Origin: JAJPXC01 sp964562375
Lineage (GTDB): Bacteria; Bacteroidota; Bacteroidia; Bacteroidales; Muribaculaceae
Length of the DNA: 11,238 bases
Assembly: GCA_964562375.1 (NCBI GenBank)
Contig: CAZLSW010000090.1
Coordinates: 1-11,238 of the forward strand
Direction of reading: 5' to 3'
Numbering within the stretch: the first letter of the stretch is position 1; each line of letters starts with the position of its first letter. Shown in pieces: positions 1-5,786 of this stretch. Position numbers and translations under genes: made by a program. The notes under the pieces are model-generated. The model was not told where the DNA came from and made no database searches. It was given only the letters and a program-made list of their open reading frames with translations.

Positions 1-137
1 TAATTCAGCGCATTAATAACCTGTTACATTTGGACTATGAATAATATAGGTTAAATCCTTATTTGTTTCGCTCCCGAGGGCTTGGCTGGCGAGGGAGCGG
101 GCTTCCTGGTAGCGGGGGAAGTATTTTGTATAAGTCA

Positions 138-206
138 CTGGAATTTAGTAACTTTAAAGAAAACTTTCCACGGTTTTTCTTATGAAAAAAAAGTTACTAA
201 ATCCAG
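138..206. repeat. Long inverted repeat (hairpin) around the transposase start
   Basis: The left arm is at 138-155 and the right arm at 190-206. The arms are complementary over 17 bp with a single extra A in the left arm, and the spacer is 34 nt. The spacer arms (AAAGAAAAC and GTTTTTCTT) can pair further with a mismatch. The ATG at 182 of the transposase remnant lies just inside the right arm. A hairpin over the start codon is known in some insertion sequences, where it limits translation from transcripts entering from outside; applying that here is inference. Confidence 0.7.
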
Positions 207-279
207 GACCGAGAACAAAGGTAGCAAACTTTTGCCGATTATGGAAGAGCATTTTGGACAGAGTGTGTTGTTTTCCTAA
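182..279 (+). pseudogene. N-terminal remnant of an IS4-type transposase
   Basis: One plus-strand frame reads KKVTKSRTENKGSKLLP, then IMEEHFG, before running into unrelated residues and a stop at 277-279. From memory this resembles the extreme N-terminus of IS4-family transposases of Bacteroides and relatives; I could not search a database. The only ATG (182) is one base out of frame with this peptide. It is separated from it by a run of eight A (185-192), and nine A would join the two. Transposase similarity ends at about 262, so only about 26 residues of a protein normally several hundred long remain. The stub points toward the truncated abiEii. An insertion followed by internal deletion could explain both, but no clean IS end or target duplication was identified. 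Confidence 0.45.
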
Positions 280-350
280 AACAGGTTGACTTTTTTCTTT
301 CTTATCCCTTGATAAAGTTGACTCAGGTTATAGTTATATCTGGTTTAAGT

Positions 351-860
351 TTACTTTTCCAATAGCACTTCAGGCTCCAGATAGGTCAGTCGGTCGTCAA
401 GCAAGGAAGGGTAACGAACATGGATTTGGTGTGGCTCCGGGTAAGTTGCATCCCCCTCGCCATCGGACTGTATAACGATTTTAAGGGTGTCTCCCAACCC
501 ATTCTCGCGGATTATCCTCGCAAGAGCCGGAGCGAAATCCTCACGCACCCATACCGACGACTGCTTGCGAAGTTGTTTCACCTGCCTTTTGGTCAATTCT
601 CCTGAAAAGCCCCATATTGACGGATCCACGGCGAGGTCAATGTCCTCCGACATTCGATTTATGCACTTCCAGGCTTTTGCCAAACTGGTACCGCCCTTCC
701 AAATCATCTTTTTGGCGACGGGTAGAGAGAACACCATCTGAAGAAGTACTGTAACCCACAAATCCTTCTCCACTGCTTGCGGTGTAAGATGGCACCGCAA
801 TGCTGTTTGCTCAATCACAACACGTTGTTGAGCAGGGGTGAGGGATAAGTATTCAGTCAT
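351..860 (-). CDS. AbiEii-type nucleotidyltransferase toxin, C-terminally truncated
   Basis: This is the toxin half of an AbiE-like (type IV) toxin-antitoxin or abortive-infection pair. AbiEii proteins are minimal nucleotidyltransferases. Visible motifs are the GGTSL nucleotide-binding motif at residues 56-60 (within WKGGTSLAKAW) and the metal-binding DIDL at 73-76. The protein has 169 residues, whereas family members usually have about 270-320. It stops in the conserved LEPEVLLE stretch (161-168), after which the helical C-terminal half should follow. No continuation was found in other frames of the downstream sequence, so this is truncation rather than a single frameshift. The ATG overlaps the antitoxin stop by 8 bp, a typical translationally coupled pair. 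Activity is doubtful without the C-terminal half. Confidence 0.85.
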   Translation of the reverse strand: MTEYLSLTPAQQRVVIEQTALRCHLTPQAVEKDLWVTVLLQMVFSLPVAKKMIWKGGTSLAKAWKCINRMSEDIDLAVDPSIWGFSGELTKRQVKQLRKQSSVWVREDFAPALARIIRENGLGDTLKIVIQSDGEGDATYPEPHQIHVRYPSLLDDRLTYLEPEVLLEK

Positions 861-1473
861 AGCATTTGTCGATGAATTGACGAATCCATTGTGGCATCAA
901 AGCCGCGTCAGCCATAATTGCCTGCTTAGGCTCTTTTTTCAACAAACCAGCAATACGTTCCTTCTGCTCGGCAGTTACCCCCTCTTTGCCCAATTCCCTT
1001 AAAGCCAAGGTTATAAGCATAGCTAACTTATTGGTAAAAGCCAGTGAGGAGGGCGATACCTGCCTAAAACGAATTATGCCGCCGCGCTCCAATTTTATTG
1101 TCCTTCGACTTCCATCGGTGAGGTAAACCGGGTTCATGGGAATCTGGGTTGACAGACCCAGATCATTTAGGGCCTGCACGCCGGTAGGCACAATACGCGT
1201 ACGCGAACTTTTGGCGATGGCATGGGCCACCTCATTAGCCGATGGATAAAGCACGCCAAGCCCGAGCACCTTATCCTTTTTAGGATAACAGTACACTCCA
1301 CGCGCCACGCGGATAATCTTGCCGCTGTCCGTCATCCGCTCAAAGGCCTTCCCGACCGCTTTAGGGTCGGCCATATGGGCGAAATCGCCGGCAGTGAACA
1401 CCTTACCACGTCCGCATTTGGTAATTCGCTTTAATATTTGTTGCTCAACTGATTCCACTTGATAAATTTGCAT
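853..1473 (-). CDS. AbiEi-like antitoxin (DUF6088 family), transcriptional regulator
   Basis: The 206-residue protein matches the DUF6088/AbiEi antitoxin type. It has an N-terminal winged-helix region (KCGRGKVFTAGDF at about 20-32, then KIIRVARGVYCYPKK) followed by a C-terminal domain that in this family neutralises the toxin and assists autoregulation. It precedes abiEii with an 8-bp overlap. A TTG at 1485 would extend it by four residues, but that codon lies inside the predicted -7 box, so ATG 1473 is preferred. The gene appears intact although its toxin partner is truncated. A residual role as a repressor or as protection against a related toxin elsewhere is possible but not shown. Confidence 0.85.
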   Translation of the reverse strand: MQIYQVESVEQQILKRITKCGRGKVFTAGDFAHMADPKAVGKAFERMTDSGKIIRVARGVYCYPKKDKVLGLGVLYPSANEVAHAIAKSSRTRIVPTGVQALNDLGLSTQIPMNPVYLTDGSRRTIKLERGGIIRFRQVSPSSLAFTNKLAMLITLALRELGKEGVTAEQKERIAGLLKKEPKQAIMADAALMPQWIRQFIDKCYD

Positions 1474-1482
1474 TTTCTGTCG

Positions 1483-1514
1483 CAAATTTACGGTAAATAT
1501 CCGACATCAACAAA
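1483..1514 (-). promoter_or_regulatory. Bacteroidota-type promoter of the abiEi-abiEii pair
   Basis: On the minus strand, TTTG (1514-1511) is followed after exactly 20 bp by TAAATTTG (1490-1483). This matches the Bacteroides consensus TTTG-N19-21-TAnnTTTG. The expected transcription start is about 1480-1476, leaving only a few bases before ATG 1473, so the mRNA would be nearly leaderless. Confidence 0.65.
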
Positions 1515-1541
1515 TCTTTTGCTGAAATATGTTACGCAATA

Positions 1542-1988
1542 CTATTTCACATAGCCGAGCCAGTCGGCGTAGCCCTCTTTTACCATATCTTCGAGATGGA
1601 TGAAGCGGAGGGCGGCGCTATTGATGCAGTAGCGCAGACCCCTTGTTTCACGCGGCCCATCAGGAAAGACGTGGCCCAAGTGGGAGTCGCCTGTTTTACT
1701 GCCCACCTCCACTCGGCGCATGCCGTGCGACGTGTCGGGAACTTCCTTTATAAGACTGTTGTCAATCGGTCGGGAGAACGCCGGCCAGCCGCAGCCCGAC
1801 TGGAACTTGTCGGTCGAGGCGAACAACGGCTCGCCTGTGGTGACATCGACGTAAATTCCCGGTCGGAACTCACCGTTATACTCGTTCAGCTACGGCCTTT
1901 CCGTGGCGTTCCGCTGCGTCACCTCCCATTGCAACGGCGTCAACCGCCGCCGCAACTCTTCCGTTGTAGGTCGCTCAAATCGCTTCAT
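1542..1988 (-). pseudogene. msrB: Peptide-methionine (R)-S-oxide reductase with in-frame amber codon
   Basis: MsrB reduces the R epimer of oxidised methionine in proteins, using thioredoxin. From ATG 1988 the frame gives an MsrB N-terminus (LTPLQWEVTQRNATERP), then TAG at 1892-1890 (codon 33), then continues uninterrupted with NEYNGEFRPGIYVDVTTGEP and the catalytic core. The core includes SGCGWPAF (Cys66, usual recycling position) and RYCINSAALRF (catalytic Cys121). Total length with the TAG read through would be 148 residues, normal for single-domain MsrB, and CxxC zinc motifs are absent. The position corresponds to an aromatic residue in relatives as I recall them, so TAC to TAG is a plausible single change. 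TAG also serves as a normal stop at 10105 in this window, so reassignment is unlikely. A truncated product from TTG 1826 would lack the first third of the fold. Confidence 0.85.
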
Positions 1989-1996
1989 ATATAATG

Positions 1997-2028
1997 AACA
2001 ATGAACCCCCTAATGCAGGTTCATTGTT
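1997..2028 (-). terminator. Hairpin between the esterase gene and msrB
   Basis: AACAATGAACC (1997-2007) pairs with GGTTCATTGTT (2018-2028) over 11 bp with a 10-nt loop. It lies 21 bp past the stop of the minus-strand esterase and just upstream of msrB. The downstream minus-strand sequence is A/T-rich but has no clean T run. Termination is the likeliest role, and a cis element in the msrB leader is an alternative. Confidence 0.45.
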
Positions 2029-2049
2029 TCAAGTTTTGGGCGTATTTTC

Positions 2050-3108
2050 TCATTTCAAGTGATCAATAAGCCACTTGTAGACGCACTCTTTTACTCCCGG
2101 CGGAGATGAGTGTTGACCCTCGTTCTCGTCGAACACTATAACCTCAAAATCGCCCGCTGTTGGATTGCTCTTATAGGCTTTTTCAAAATCAGAGATTTCA
2201 TCAATAAAGCGTTGATTTCCCGCAGGATCTCCCCATTCGTTATTGCCTCGAGTCAAGAGAATCGATGTGGAGCCTATAGCATTGAAAAAGTCAGCCGTTG
2301 AAATTCCAGAGGCAAGCAAGCCAGGAATCGAACCACAAGAGGGCATCGGCATCGGGTAATCATATGTGTAGCTTGTTTCCACCGCCGTGGCGCCACAAGA
2401 GGACACAGCGGCTTTGATACGGTGGTCATAAGCCAGAAGGAATGGGAGTGTGGCACCTCCAGCGGAATGCCCAATGGCTCCAATTCTTTTAGTATCCACT
2501 TCGGGTAACTCGCAGAGTACATCTATGGCTCTGGAAAGGTCATATGCCTCCTTGCCATAATGATTGCGACCAAGCATTTGGTAGGCTCCAGCTTGAGCTT
2601 CCCAAAGGAAAAAATCCCTCTCATAGTTGGGATCTTCGTTCCCATATCCAGCTCCTTTTGCCTTCCATCTACGGTCGGCGTGATAATAACGGTCAGGGCA
2701 TAACACTATAAAGCCCAGATCGAAAAGATCCTTGCCATAGCACATCGTGCTGTCACCGGCCAATCCCGCGGGTTCCGATTTGCCAATGTGAAAATTCACA
2801 TCGTCCTGATGGATAGCGAGTATTGCAGGGGTTACGCCTTTTTTGCTTGTGTTCGGTACAAACAAGTAGGCATAGCCATAGTCATCAGGTATATGCAACG
2901 CATCGACCGCGGGCTCGATGATGTATTTTATCTTGTACCGAACTCCCCTGTCCATTGGGACTTTCTCCAGTGTGTCGATTTTCAAAGGCGAACGATCGGG
3001 CATCCTGCCTAACACATTCCTCAATGCAGTTTCTTTGGCATCCACTTGGGCATTAGCACCCATCGCACATGTCAGAATAATGGTCAAAGCGAAAAGTAAA
3101 TTTTTCAT
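2050..3108 (-). CDS. Secreted alpha/beta hydrolase (dienelactone hydrolase / acetyl-xylan-esterase-like)
   Basis: The 352-residue protein starts with a signal peptide: MKN, a hydrophobic core at residues 4-16, and an ANA/Q cleavage site after residue 20. It should act in the periplasm or outside the cell. The alpha/beta hydrolase fold is shown by an oxyanion-region strand (PAILAIHQDD, 94-103), the nucleophile elbow GHSAGG (Ser215 in 213-218), and a late histidine in EGQHSSPPG (His333). The acidic residue is not certain; Asp294 or Glu291 in GNNEWGDP are candidates. The layout fits DLH-like or abhydrolase_7 esterases that deacetylate glycans or cleave small esters, but the substrate cannot be read from sequence. 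It stands alone with its own promoter and a downstream hairpin. Length and motifs indicate an intact gene. Confidence 0.85.
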   Translation of the reverse strand: MKNLLFALTIILTCAMGANAQVDAKETALRNVLGRMPDRSPLKIDTLEKVPMDRGVRYKIKYIIEPAVDALHIPDDYGYAYLFVPNTSKKGVTPAILAIHQDDVNFHIGKSEPAGLAGDSTMCYGKDLFDLGFIVLCPDRYYHADRRWKAKGAGYGNEDPNYERDFFLWEAQAGAYQMLGRNHYGKEAYDLSRAIDVLCELPEVDTKRIGAIGHSAGGATLPFLLAYDHRIKAAVSSCGATAVETSYTYDYPMPMPSCGSIPGLLASGISTADFFNAIGSTSILLTRGNNEWGDPAGNQRFIDEISDFEKAYKSNPTAGDFEVIVFDENEGQHSSPPGVKECVYKWLIDHLK

Positions 3109-3158
3109 ATAATGAATCTTGTACTACCTGAGTAAGCTGTAATTGTTGAATTGAGATG

Positions 3159-3166
3159 CAAAGTTA
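3159..3166 (-). promoter_or_regulatory. Candidate -7 box of the esterase gene
   Basis: TAACTTTG on the minus strand (3166-3159) fits TAnnTTTG and lies about 50 bp upstream of ATG 3108. No TTTG is visible at the expected -33 distance, so the call rests on the -7 box and its position. Confidence 0.4.
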
Positions 3167-3237
3167 CGTTTTTAACCCATATATTAGCTATCATTTCCCA
3201 ATAATATTCCGTTTAAGCCAACTTTTTTACAGATTGA

Positions 3238-3420
3238 CTTGCGTCATAGTTGGAGCCTATGGGATTCGTGACGCGAAGTTACCAACTGACAACGGTGCGT
3301 CAAGGCCAAGCAAGTCGCCGCGGCGAGCCTTGTCTTTTACCGTTGACAGCGACTTCTGATGCGCCATGAACCCAAAGGCTTCAACAAAGTGACCGGCGTA
3401 AGCCGCTTCGCTCGGCGAAG
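3238..3420. other. Structured intergenic segment with nested inverted repeats
   Basis: The gap 3109-3458 has no confident gene but contains several pairings. CTTGCGTCA (3238-3246) pairs with TGACGCGAAG (3269-3278) with one bulge. AGTTGG (3249-3254) pairs with CCAACT (3282-3287) in an interleaved, pseudoknot-like order. CAACGGT (3290-3296) pairs with ACCGTTG (3339-3345) and encloses CAAGGC (3301-3306) pairing with GCCTTG (3327-3332). Inside lies the perfect 12-bp palindrome TCGCCGCGGCGA (3315-3326). CTTCGC-TCG-GCGAAG (3406-3420) is a compact hairpin. The segment is GC-richer than the flanking A/T-rich DNA. It could be a non-coding RNA, a cis element for the plus-strand gene at 3459, or a repeat-family copy. 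It matches no RNA family I can recognise; RNase P and tmRNA signatures were looked for and not seen. Confidence 0.4.
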
Positions 3421-3436
3421 AACCAAAGGGAAAGTA
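3257..3436 (-). other. Possible short or decayed coding region, unrecognised
   Basis: A minus-strand frame is open from a TGA at 3439-3437 to a TAG at 3259-3257 (59 codons). It has protein-like composition, including SSPSEAAYAGHFVEAFGF and later KARRGDLLGLDAPLSVGNF. The only in-frame ATG (3367) gives 36 residues. The frame overlaps the nested inverted repeats, so the apparent coding quality could be a by-product of a structured element. The lack of a good start and the short length argue against a functional gene; a translated repeat or a gene remnant is equally possible. Confidence 0.25.
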
Positions 3437-3458
3437 TCAACTTAACGCCCATCCAGTT

Positions 3459-3776
3459 ATGGCAACTTACACTATCGACCGCTTTACCACCAAAAACCGC
3501 TACCTCGGCAGCAAAACCTTCGAGGCCAAGACCCTACAGGACGCAGTTATGTTCACCGCAGCCTGGGCCAGTTTCTACCGCGGACGCAACCAGTCGTTCC
3601 GCATCGACGACGGCTCAGGCCGTGACCGCGTGATGGTCCTCGCAACATCATGCATCGGCTGGGAAAATCTCTGGGACGTCCTCGATACCCTCATCGAGAA
3701 AGGCCCCGACCCCGAAGAATACAACCGCTTCTGCGAGCAAGAGCGCCGCAAACTCCTCCAAGCCCTTTTCAACTAA
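3459..3776 (+). CDS. Hypothetical protein, 105 residues
   Basis: I do not recognise this family. The protein is soluble, has no signal peptide or membrane segment, and starts MATYTIDRFTTKNRYLG. A central basic and aromatic stretch (SFYRGRNQSFRIDDG, about 38-52) is followed by a C-terminal acidic-basic helix (GPDPEEYNRFCEQERRKLLQALF). Base composition is GC-richer than the neighbouring esterase and its upstream DNA, and codon usage favours C-ending codons. It is the only plus-strand gene between 351 and 8162. It converges on the acetyltransferase with a 16-bp gap, and the structured segment lies directly upstream. Coding is supported by length, codon composition and a clean ATG, but the function is unknown. 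Confidence 0.6.
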   Translation: MATYTIDRFTTKNRYLGSKTFEAKTLQDAVMFTAAWASFYRGRNQSFRIDDGSGRDRVMVLATSCIGWENLWDVLDTLIEKGPDPEEYNRFCEQERRKLLQALFN

Positions 3777-3792
3777 CCCATTGAGTTGCAGG

Positions 3793-4293
3793 TCAACCTA
3801 ATGCCTGCACCTTCCAGTGTTGGGGCGAGAAACCTCTTGTATCGGGCTTTGCCAAGTGAAGGATGGGATAAGGTTTGCCGTAGCCATCAATCTCGCTACG
3901 ACCTACCTGTTCAAACCCCATCGCAGTATAAAACTTTTGAGCGGCAAGGTTTTGCTCGTTAACGTCTACCTTGTGGCAGTGCAGTTCTAAGGCGTGGAGC
4001 ACCAATCCGTGCCCGACACCTTTTCTAAACCAATCGGGATGCACGAACAGCATCTCTATCTCACCAGGCGAAATGCCCATAAAGCCTTTTAAAACATCAT
4101 TCTTGTCCTTGCTGACCAGCAGCGTAACCCCTTTCAACGCCTTGCGGACAATTCTATTGTAAAACTCGATGTCTTCCTCAGTCAAGAATGTATGGGTTGC
4201 TCTGACCGATGCCTCCCACACCTTGACCAACGGCTCCACTTCTTGCAGATGGCCTTTTGAAATCCAGGTAATATGATCGCCTACCGGTAACAT
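3793..4293 (-). CDS. GNAT-family N-acetyltransferase, YjaB-like
   Basis: The protein (166 residues) transfers an acetyl group from acetyl-CoA to an amine; the acceptor is unknown. Similarity to E. coli YjaB can be read along the length: a VWEASVRATHTFL start (25-37), MLFVHPDWFRKGVGHG with the acetyl-CoA-binding R-x-x-G-x-G loop (R90 to G96), DVNEQNLAAQKFYTAMGFE (110-128), and the YjaB-type ending VGRSEIDGYGKPYPILHLA (130-148). About 18 residues follow beyond the usual YjaB end. It lies 27 bp downstream of the NUDIX gene on the same strand, so co-transcription is likely. Family membership is secure; cellular substrate and phenotype are not. Confidence 0.85.
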   Translation of the reverse strand: MLPVGDHITWISKGHLQEVEPLVKVWEASVRATHTFLTEEDIEFYNRIVRKALKGVTLLVSKDKNDVLKGFMGISPGEIEMLFVHPDWFRKGVGHGLVLHALELHCHKVDVNEQNLAAQKFYTAMGFEQVGRSEIDGYGKPYPILHLAKPDTRGFSPQHWKVQALG

Positions 4294-4320
4294 TCAGGGT
4301 TAACTTTTTATCGTCACATC

Positions 4321-4872
4321 TCATAGGAGATTGTTATACAACGCTTTGTAGAGCGGTGCTATCATCAGGGCTTGACGGAGTTGGTCGCTTTGGAGCAATT
4401 CCACCACCTTGTCACGTTCCATCAGCACCACATCCAAATCCTCAGTGGCGTCGAGATGTCGTTTCCCCTCGGGTTTGACACCTCGGGCGAGGTAGCAATA
4501 TGTGAGATTGTTAAGCAAGCCCGGATTAGCTGAGAGTACCATCAGTTCCGACCATTCGCCACCGACATAACCTGTTTCTTCCTCTAATTCCCGCTTGGCA
4601 GCGTCAATTGGTTGTTCACCTTTTTCAACTACACCAGCGGGAATCTCATAGCAAGTCACTCCAAGGGCGTGTCGGTATTGGCGCTCCATCACTATTTTGC
4701 CATCTTCGGTGATTGCAATAACGTTGATCCACGCTGGATATTCCAACACATAAAACTCGTCATTGACACGCCCGTCCGGCAACTCCACCTTGTCGCGCCG
4801 GGCCGTAAGCCAGGGTCTCTTTACAAGATATTCCGAGGAAAGTATCTTCCACTTTTTGTCATTCTTCTCCAT
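4321..4872 (-). CDS. NUDIX hydrolase, ADP-ribose pyrophosphatase type
   Basis: This 183-residue enzyme is predicted to hydrolyse ADP-ribose or a related nucleoside diphosphate sugar to AMP plus sugar phosphate. The Nudix box GX5EX7REUXEEXGU is complete at residues 80-102 (AGVVEKGE, then RELEEETGY). A proline at 117 in SANPGLLNN, 15 residues after the box, fits the ADPRase subfamily, as does the N-terminal domain with EYPAWINVIAI preceding the box. Only 3 bp separate its ATG from the stop codon of the alcohol dehydrogenase stub, so it was probably the second gene of an adh-nudix operon and may now depend on transcription from the genes upstream. It appears intact. Confidence 0.9.
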   Translation of the reverse strand: MEKNDKKWKILSSEYLVKRPWLTARRDKVELPDGRVNDEFYVLEYPAWINVIAITEDGKIVMERQYRHALGVTCYEIPAGVVEKGEQPIDAAKRELEEETGYVGGEWSELMVLSANPGLLNNLTYCYLARGVKPEGKRHLDATEDLDVVLMERDKVVELLQSDQLRQALMIAPLYKALYNNLL

Positions 4873-4875
4873 AAT

Positions 4876-5020
4876 TCACTCGGGGTAAATTGCGATTTTG
4901 ATAACGTTGTCCTCTTTGCGCTCGAAGATGCGGTATGCTTCCTGGATGCGGCTCAGAGGGAATTGGTGGGGGGAGGAGCCATGTGGTGTCAATCTTCCCT
5001 TTGACAACCCTCGCGCTCTG
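4876..5020 (-). pseudogene. 3' stub of a zinc-type alcohol dehydrogenase, frameshifted
   Basis: Translation ending at TGA 4878-4876 gives HQFPLSRIQEAYRIFERK and then EDNVIKIAIYPE, the typical C-terminus of medium-chain zinc alcohol dehydrogenases (usual form: KIDTTWLITHxFPLSRIxEAY). The preceding VKGKIDTTWLL is encoded in a different frame, upstream of a run of six C on the coding strand (plus positions 4968-4973). Five C would join the two. Similarity begins only at about 5015; the Rossmann fold and catalytic zinc ligands are absent and not found elsewhere in the window. About 45 of some 340-350 residues remain. The stub overlaps the 3' end of the ankyrin-like gene, which marks a recombination junction. 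Confidence 0.75.
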
Positions 5021-5744
5021 CAGGCTCATCCGGGATATAGTCGTCAAACAAGTAGGCTAAACGTTCGCAGGCGCCCCAGTTAATGAATTCGTTGAACTGG
5101 ATTGTGTGGAAGATATTTGACACATAGAAAGGACGGCGAGGAGCGCTCAAAAGCAACTCGAGGGACTCATTACAAAGAAAACCCGACTCAGAAAGAATGT
5201 CGTCATATATATTGTAATGAGGCTCGTTAAAACCGTTGAATCGGGGATTAGCCCCCGCAGCAAGCAGTTCCTTGCATCGCGCATAGTCAAACCTCCCGGC
5301 GGCCAGAAACAATTCCACATCAAGAATAGTACCTTTCCCTAAAGCCAGAAACTCTTCCAGTGACATCTGATAGTTTTCCTTGATCACACTTTCCACTGTA
5401 TCGTCGCTTCGAGTATTACATCTTAGCAGCTCAGTGTAGCGCTCATAGGGGACATCGCCCTCCACATCCAAGCCCAATTCACGCCAATAGGAGAGCACTT
5501 CCTCGGTCAAAGCGCGAACTTTCCGTATATGAGGCATTAGCTCTTCCCGGAAGTCGAGCTTGAGCACCAACTTCTGAGTCATCGTAAGATAATGAATACC
5601 GAAACCTTTCATCGCCGGAAAGCCCTCAAAGATATAAGGATCGGACCCTTGAGGAAACAATTGTCTAATCTTCTCAATGTTGAGGAAAAACACCGCATCA
5701 ACCTTGTTCAGGAAATCCTCTGTCAATAATGGACCTGTGGACAT
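4989..5744 (-). CDS. Hypothetical protein with an ankyrin-like segment
   Basis: The protein has 251 residues with no signal peptide or membrane segment. Residues 141-167 (LDVELFLAAGRFDYARCKEL, then LAAGANP) resemble one ankyrin repeat pair, and ESLELLLSAPRR near 193-204 and ACERLAYLFDDY near 225-236 may be degenerate further units. The N-terminal 100 residues match nothing I recognise. The last eight residues (EGCQRED and the preceding junction) are encoded by DNA that in another frame is alcohol dehydrogenase sequence, so the native C-terminus may have been replaced. It follows the larger protein at 5787 after 42 A/T-rich bases without a visible promoter, suggesting one transcript. A role as an immunity-like or binding protein is only a guess. 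Confidence 0.65.
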   Translation of the reverse strand: MSTGPLLTEDFLNKVDAVFFLNIEKIRQLFPQGSDPYIFEGFPAMKGFGIHYLTMTQKLVLKLDFREELMPHIRKVRALTEEVLSYWRELGLDVEGDVPYERYTELLRCNTRSDDTVESVIKENYQMSLEEFLALGKGTILDVELFLAAGRFDYARCKELLAAGANPRFNGFNEPHYNIYDDILSESGFLCNESLELLLSAPRRPFYVSNIFHTIQFNEFINWGACERLAYLFDDYIPDEPAEREGCQRED

Positions 5745-5786
5745 TGACTTTTAACTTGATATTTTACGTTAATTAAATTATACTGT

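Noticed and set aside
216..223. Minus-strand TACCTTTG resembling a -7 promoter box
   Set aside because: It lies inside the transposase-like peptide (codons for NKGS) and leads to no minus-strand gene in the window.
16..331. ATAACCTG (16-23) and its complement CAGGTTAT (324-331) as terminal repeats of the IS remnant
   Set aside because: An 8-bp match in about 350 bp is expected by chance, and flanking bases do not extend it or show a target duplication.
1596..1994. 132-residue plus-strand ORF antisense to msrB
   Set aside because: It mirrors the msrB frame, which has clear conserved motifs; the antisense ORF has no recognisable protein features.
3156..3359. 67-residue plus-strand ORF in the gap before the 105-residue protein
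   Set aside because: It runs from A/T-rich DNA into the inverted-repeat segment, with a composition break and no start signal.
3787..3809. TGCAGG/CCTGCA hairpin between the convergent genes as a bidirectional terminator
   Set aside because: Only 6 bp with an 11-nt loop, overlapping the 3' end of the acetyltransferase, and no T run on either side.
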